Below are positions 22,119 through 25,473 of a stretch of 25,473 bases of DNA, one piece after another. The first letter of the stretch is position 1. Each line of letters begins with the position of its first letter. The DNA lies in NCBI GenBank assembly GCA_964399875.1, contig CAYNRQ010000009.1, positions 1 to 25,473 of the forward strand. The letters are read 5' to 3'. The translations under genes and the position numbers were made by a program. Under the pieces are notes generated by a model. That model had not been told where the DNA came from. It did no database searches and saw only the letters and a program-made list of their open reading frames with translations. The DNA comes from CAYNRQ01 sp964399875. GTDB taxonomy: Archaea > Aenigmatarchaeota > Aenigmatarchaeia > QMZP01.

Positions 22119-23356
22119 ATATTCACTTTGTCGCCGTTATTGGGTGCAGAGGCGTCAAAACCCATTCCATTCAGTTCCTGTGAGAATTCCTCTGTTCTTT
22201 CCCCATGAATCAGGAATACCTTTTCAGGGCTGAGTTTCTTAAGGAAGTTTATTATTCCATCGTGACCGCAATGTGCACTAAAATCCATGAATTCCACCTT
22301 CATCTTCGGTTTGACATCTATATCTTCATATATATATCTTCCTGTATCAAGGAGTATTCTTCCCACTGTTCCAGGAACCTGGAAGCCGTTCAGGATCATG
22401 GTACAATCCTCTCTTTGGTGCAGTCTCTTCATGTAGAAATTAATAGGCCCTCCAGAAAGCATGCCTGCTGTTGATATGATAATGCATGGTTTGGATATTG
22501 CGTTCTTTCTCTTGGATGCACTGCCCAGTTTTCTTGCCATGCTGAATGCCCTTCTTAGTTTTTCCGGATTCTTTACAGAGTTTGGATGCTGAAGTATTCT
22601 TTCTGTTGCATCTATACCCATTCCGTCAAGATATATAGGAAATCCAAGATCATAGACCATGGAAAGCATTTCCTGTGTTCTGCCAACAGCAAAGGATGGC
22701 AATAAAACTATCCCGTTGTTGTAGACTGTGTCTTGAATTGTTTTTCTTAGTCTGTCGGCGAGCTTTTTTCTGTCCGGATGGTTTTTGTATGAATAAGTGG
22801 ATTCGCATATAACAACATCTATATCCTTGAAATCTGTAAAGGCCTGTTTCATAAGCGCTGTTTCTTTGAAATTTATATCGCCTGTATAAAGGATTCTCTT
22901 TCTCCTGGATTCTAAAAGGATAGAAGCGGCCCCAGGGACATGTCCTGCAAAATGTAGTTCAACGCTTGCAGAGTTAAAGTTTGCTGGTTTTTGAAATTTA
23001 AGGTTCTTTTTTAGTTCTTCCATTCTTTCCAGATCATGGGCTTGATAGTTTGGTGTCAATCCCTTCTTTTTTTGCACCTTCAGAGAATCCCTTAAAAGCA
23101 AGGAGCACAGACTAAAGGTTGCTGGTGTTGCATAGACATTGCCCTTGTATCCCCTTTTGTAAAGGCTTGGTATATGGCCTGAATGGTCTATATGTGAATG
23201 TGTAAGGAAAACCGCGGTGGGAAGCTCTGCTTTTATAGGCAAGCTCATGTCCTGGACATCCACACCATAATCCAGTAAAAAGCTTTCATTTCCTGTCTTA
23301 ACCATTATTGCTGATCTCCCTACCTCTTTTCCACTCCCCAAAAAAACAATTTCCAT
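22115..23356 (-). CDS. Beta-CASP metallo-beta-lactamase ribonuclease, CPSF-like without KH domains
   Basis: The 413-residue protein has the metal-binding HSHIDH motif (His53, His55, Asp57, His58), a downstream GHVPGA, TGDIN, CESTY, and a C-terminal SAHCGHDG followed by FLIHGE. This is the archaeal beta-CASP plan (aCPSF2-like). It lacks the N-terminal KH domains of the aCPSF1 transcription-termination factor. Known relatives are RNA endonucleases or 5'-3' exonucleases; which applies here cannot be told. It is the first gene of the pair with rtcA. A TATA-like stretch about 27 bases upstream suggests a leaderless mRNA. Confidence 0.92.
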   Translation of the reverse strand: MEIVFLGSGKEVGRSAIMVKTGNESFLLDYGVDVQDMSLPIKAELPTAVFLTHSHIDHSGHIPSLYKRGYKGNVYATPATFSLCSLLLRDSLKVQKKKGLTPNYQAHDLERMEELKKNLKFQKPANFNSASVELHFAGHVPGAASILLESRRKRILYTGDINFKETALMKQAFTDFKDIDVVICESTYSYKNHPDRKKLADRLRKTIQDTVYNNGIVLLPSFAVGRTQEMLSMVYDLGFPIYLDGMGIDATERILQHPNSVKNPEKLRRAFSMARKLGSASKRKNAISKPCIIISTAGMLSGGPINFYMKRLHQREDCTMILNGFQVPGTVGRILLDTGRYIYEDIDVKPKMKVEFMDFSAHCGHDGIINFLKKLSPEKVFLIHGERTEEFSQELNGMGFDASAPNNGDKVNI

Positions 23357-23375
23357 TATAGAATAGTTAGGTTTG

Positions 23376-23393
23376 CGGGGTATTTATTAATAC
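23376..23393 (-). promoter_or_regulatory. Promoter of the beta-CASP nuclease gene
   Basis: On the minus strand TTAATAAATA (23381-23390) is about 27 bases before the ATG at 23356, so the transcript would be leaderless. GTATT and AATAC form short inverted arms around it. The gap to the cis-prenyltransferase stop is 39 bases. Confidence 0.5.
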
Positions 23394-23395
23394 GA

Positions 23396-24094
23396 TCATA
23401 GCTTTTCAAAGCTATCCTTAAGATTAAGGAATGATTCTATAATTTCATGCAGTTCTTTTTGGGTTAGTTCCTGTGGGTATGTTGGTGTGGAGATTAGCCT
23501 TGCCTGCTCAATGCCCGGATAGTAGTCAGATAATCTGTTAAAACCGTCTGGCTGGCCTGATCTTAAAAAAAGTGTAACCAGTGGTATAGACCATCTCTGT
23601 GAAAGGTTTGCAAATGTAGGTTCTATGCCGTCTTCATCACAACGCTTCCATGCCCTCGCAAGTTCCTTGCTTCCGTTGTATGGAAAAATAAAGTTTAATT
23701 TTCTGCCACTGTTGTCTTTTACATGTGTGAGAAATGCATTCAGTTCTGACATGTCTCCGTCATAAACATCAAAAAACCTGTCTAACTCCCCCACAACATT
23801 TACCTGTATGTCTTGTTTCCTCACAATATCGCTTTTGCACACATAGCCAATACAGTCCATAATGGCTCTTGTTATGGGCTTAATCTGCTCTGGTGGCCTG
23901 TCAAGATTATATTCTTGCATAACCCAAAGGGAAAGTTCATCAACAGGTTCATCTTCAAAGCACCATCTTGTGAAATCAACAAGCCTCCTTGCAGCAATAT
24001 TATATGCATCCGCAAAGGATATGCCCTTTTCTGCAGCATATCTCCTGTTACCGTCCGGTCCGTACATTAAATGTTTTATTCTGTTTTCTTTCAT
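23396..24094 (-). CDS. Divergent cis-prenyltransferase (UPP synthase-like)
   Basis: Starting at ATG 24094, the protein has 232 residues. Enzymes of this family extend allylic diphosphates with isopentenyl diphosphate to make polyprenyl lipid carriers for glycan assembly. Recognisable elements are HLMYGPDGNRRYA (Asp14, the catalytic Asp of the DGN motif), LSLWVMQEYNLDRP (the usual ...StENw.RP segment), a LNFIFPYNGSKEL version of the NYGGR helix, and LRSGQPDGFNRLSDYYPG in place of RTSGE-RLSNF. The changes in the last two motifs mark a divergent branch, and the product length cannot be told. An upstream TTG (24103) is in frame but less likely. It diverges from RuBisCO with only 38 bases between starts. 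Confidence 0.83.
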   Translation of the reverse strand: MKENRIKHLMYGPDGNRRYAAEKGISFADAYNIAARRLVDFTRWCFEDEPVDELSLWVMQEYNLDRPPEQIKPITRAIMDCIGYVCKSDIVRKQDIQVNVVGELDRFFDVYDGDMSELNAFLTHVKDNSGRKLNFIFPYNGSKELARAWKRCDEDGIEPTFANLSQRWSIPLVTLFLRSGQPDGFNRLSDYYPGIEQARLISTPTYPQELTQKELHEIIESFLNLKDSFEKL

Positions 24095-24132
24095 CTGAAT
24101 CAATATTAATAATATTTCTTAAAATAATATAC
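24095..24132. promoter_or_regulatory. Overlapping divergent promoters of the prenyltransferase and RuBisCO genes
   Basis: The 38-base gap is almost entirely A and T. An ATATTAAT at about 24103-24110 suits the plus-strand start at 24133. A TATTTTAAG (minus strand) at about 24117-24125 suits the minus-strand start at 24094. Both spacings (about 25-28 bases) predict leaderless transcripts whose promoter complexes would overlap and could not be bound at the same time. Confidence 0.5.
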
Positions 24133-25356
24133 ATGGGATATGTTGATTTGAGTTATAGGCCCGGTAAAAACGACCTTGTATGCGAGTTCAGGGTTGAGCC
24201 TGCAAACAGTATTAGTATCAGAAAAGCAGCCGGGGCTGTTGCTGGAGAGTCTTCTGTTGGAACATGGACAGATGTAAACACATCTAAACCTTATATCAAA
24301 AGGCTCGCAGCAAAGGTTTTTGAAATCAGGGGTAATTGTATCAGGGTTGCCTATCCTCTTGAACTCTTTGAGCCAGGAAATGTCCCGCAGATTCTGAGCA
24401 GTATTGCAGGCAATATATTCGGCATGAAGATTGTAAAGAATTTACGGTTAGAAGATATCCATTTCCCAAAGAAATTGATGAAATCGTTTCATGGACCCGA
24501 GCTCGGAATCTCAGACATTAGAAAAATAACTAAGATAAAGAACAGGCCTCTTGCAGGCACAATTTATAAACCTAAACTGGGTTTAAATCCAAAAGAAATG
24601 GCTGACCTGGCTTATAAGATATATTCTAATGGCATAGATTTTTCCAAAGATGATGAAAACCTGTGTTCAATGAAATTTAATAGATTTGAGGACAGGGTTG
24701 TTAAAATGCTGGATGTCGTGGACAAAATAAAAACAGAGCATGGAAGAAATGTTATTTATGCGCCAAATATAACAGCACCAGCACAAAAAATGCTTGAACG
24801 TGCACAGTTTGTGAAGGATCACGGCGGTAAATGCATAATGATAGATATAATAACAAGCGGGTGGTCTGCTTTACAATTCATCAGAGATCAGAATTTCAAA
24901 ATGATAATACATGCCCATCGTGCTTCCCATGCCAGTTTCACAAGAAATAAAAAGCAGGGTATAAGGATGATTGTAATAGCAAAAATGGCGAGATTGATAG
25001 GTGTCAGTAGTCTGCATACAGGAACCGTGGTTGGTAAATTGGAGGGGTCGAAACAAGACATTAGTAAAATAGATAATTTTCTAAGATCAGATTTGGATAG
25101 GATTAAAAAAGTCATGCCTGTTGCTTCTGGGGGCCTTCACCCGGCATTAATACCAGAGGTAATTAAATTATTAGGCAAAGATTTGATAATTAATTGTGGC
25201 GGCGGGTTGTGGGGACATCCGGATGGGCCTGAATCTGGTGCCAAAGCGATAAGACAAAGTATTGATGCTTCTGTAAAAAAAATTCCATTAAAGAAATATG
25301 CACAAACGCGTAAAGAATTAAGACTGGCTGTTGAGAGGTGGAGTGCTGTTAAATAA
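24133..25356 (+). CDS. rbcL: RuBisCO large subunit, form III-like
   Basis: Starting at ATG 24133, the protein has 407 residues, and all catalytic positions I checked are present. Glu39, Thr44 and Trp45 lie in AGESSVGTWT. Asn94 is in GN, Lys146 in KPKLGL, and Lys172-Asp174-Glu175 in DFSKDDE, which holds the carbamylated Lys. His262, Arg263 and His266 lie in HAHRASH, His295 and Lys302 in LHTGTVVGKLEG, and Ser332 in ASGGLHP. A GGG phosphate loop follows in INCGGGLWG. Archaeal form III enzymes act in the AMP/nucleoside salvage pathway, turning ribulose-1,5-bisphosphate and CO2 into 3-phosphoglycerate. The other enzymes (AMP phosphorylase, ribose-1,5-bisphosphate isomerase) are not in the window. 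The frame is open further upstream, but only antisense to the prenyltransferase. Confidence 0.95.
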   Translation: MGYVDLSYRPGKNDLVCEFRVEPANSISIRKAAGAVAGESSVGTWTDVNTSKPYIKRLAAKVFEIRGNCIRVAYPLELFEPGNVPQILSSIAGNIFGMKIVKNLRLEDIHFPKKLMKSFHGPELGISDIRKITKIKNRPLAGTIYKPKLGLNPKEMADLAYKIYSNGIDFSKDDENLCSMKFNRFEDRVVKMLDVVDKIKTEHGRNVIYAPNITAPAQKMLERAQFVKDHGGKCIMIDIITSGWSALQFIRDQNFKMIIHAHRASHASFTRNKKQGIRMIVIAKMARLIGVSSLHTGTVVGKLEGSKQDISKIDNFLRSDLDRIKKVMPVASGGLHPALIPEVIKLLGKDLIINCGGGLWGHPDGPESGAKAIRQSIDASVKKIPLKKYAQTRKELRLAVERWSAVK

Positions 25357-25403
25357 TCTGATTGGGCCGGAACGCTTCCTTGTTTTTGTAAAAAACTATT
25401 AGA

Positions 25404-25473
25404 ATGATAAAACTAAAAAGACAGCTTTATCTGTTTATGCAAGCCGTCAGTCCTTCTATGCTGATGATGCAAA
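25404..25473 (+). CDS. Possible start of a further gene, cut by the window edge
   Basis: An ATG at 25404 opens a frame of 23 codons to the edge (starting MIKLKRQLYLF). No clear Shine-Dalgarno or TATA is visible, and the product cannot be identified. The stretch 25357-25403 holds a short pyrimidine-rich run that could terminate the RuBisCO transcript. Confidence 0.3.
   Translation, partial: MIKLKRQLYLFMQAVSPSMLMMQ

Noticed and set aside
25364..25385. GGGCCGG near 25366, like the 5' end of tRNA-Val
   Set aside because: The following bases do not form a D-arm and no matching 3' end is in the window.
1..25473. CRISPR array, insertion sequence or integrase
   Set aside because: I saw no regularly spaced identical repeats, transposase or integrase motifs, or terminal inverted repeats.

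Overview
The window is archaeal and most likely from a DPANN-type genome. It is AT-rich, with TATA elements about 25-30 bases before many genes and several apparently leaderless starts. It carries an archaeal form III-like RuBisCO, a PRC-barrel protein, an MJ1316-domain protein, an archaeal beta-CASP nuclease, and tRNA genes interrupted at non-canonical positions. I cannot name the lineage from sequence alone.

Region 1 (1-12040, minus strand) is one uninterrupted reading frame that runs off the left edge. It gives at least 4013 residues of a surface protein: a signal segment, a Cys-rich ectodomain, a transmembrane hairpin with an internal prepilin-like site, and then a huge Asn/Thr-rich ectodomain built from Ig-like cassettes. 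A divergent winged-helix regulator follows at 12340.

Region 2 (12790-17416, minus strand) is a compact set: PRC-barrel protein, MinD-like ATPase 2, a membrane-anchored coiled-coil protein, a long coiled-coil protein, two short coiled-coil proteins, an HEAGH membrane metalloprotease, and MinD-like ATPase 1. I recognise no described system with this order. I infer a MinD-driven, membrane-associated scaffold. It is the best candidate here for an undescribed system.

Region 3 (17546-20099) holds four tRNA genes: Ser(GCU), Gly(CCC), Val(UAC) and Arg(UCU). They carry three, two, one and probably four introns, in the D-loop, anticodon arm, variable loop and T-loop. A 333-base stretch of decayed protein-coding sequence, including the start of a glycosyltransferase, sits exactly between the facing 3' ends of tRNA-Ser and tRNA-Gly. 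An EamA-type transporter and an HD-domain phosphohydrolase lie between tRNA-Val and tRNA-Arg.

Region 4 (20147-23356) is dominated by RNA-end chemistry: a metallophosphoesterase, an MJ1316-domain protein, RNA 3'-terminal phosphate cyclase (rtcA) and a beta-CASP ribonuclease. Lying beside heavily interrupted tRNA genes, this suggests a link to RNA processing, but that is inference. Region 5 (23396-25473) has a divergent cis-prenyltransferase, a RuBisCO large subunit with all catalytic residues, and the first codons of a possible further gene.
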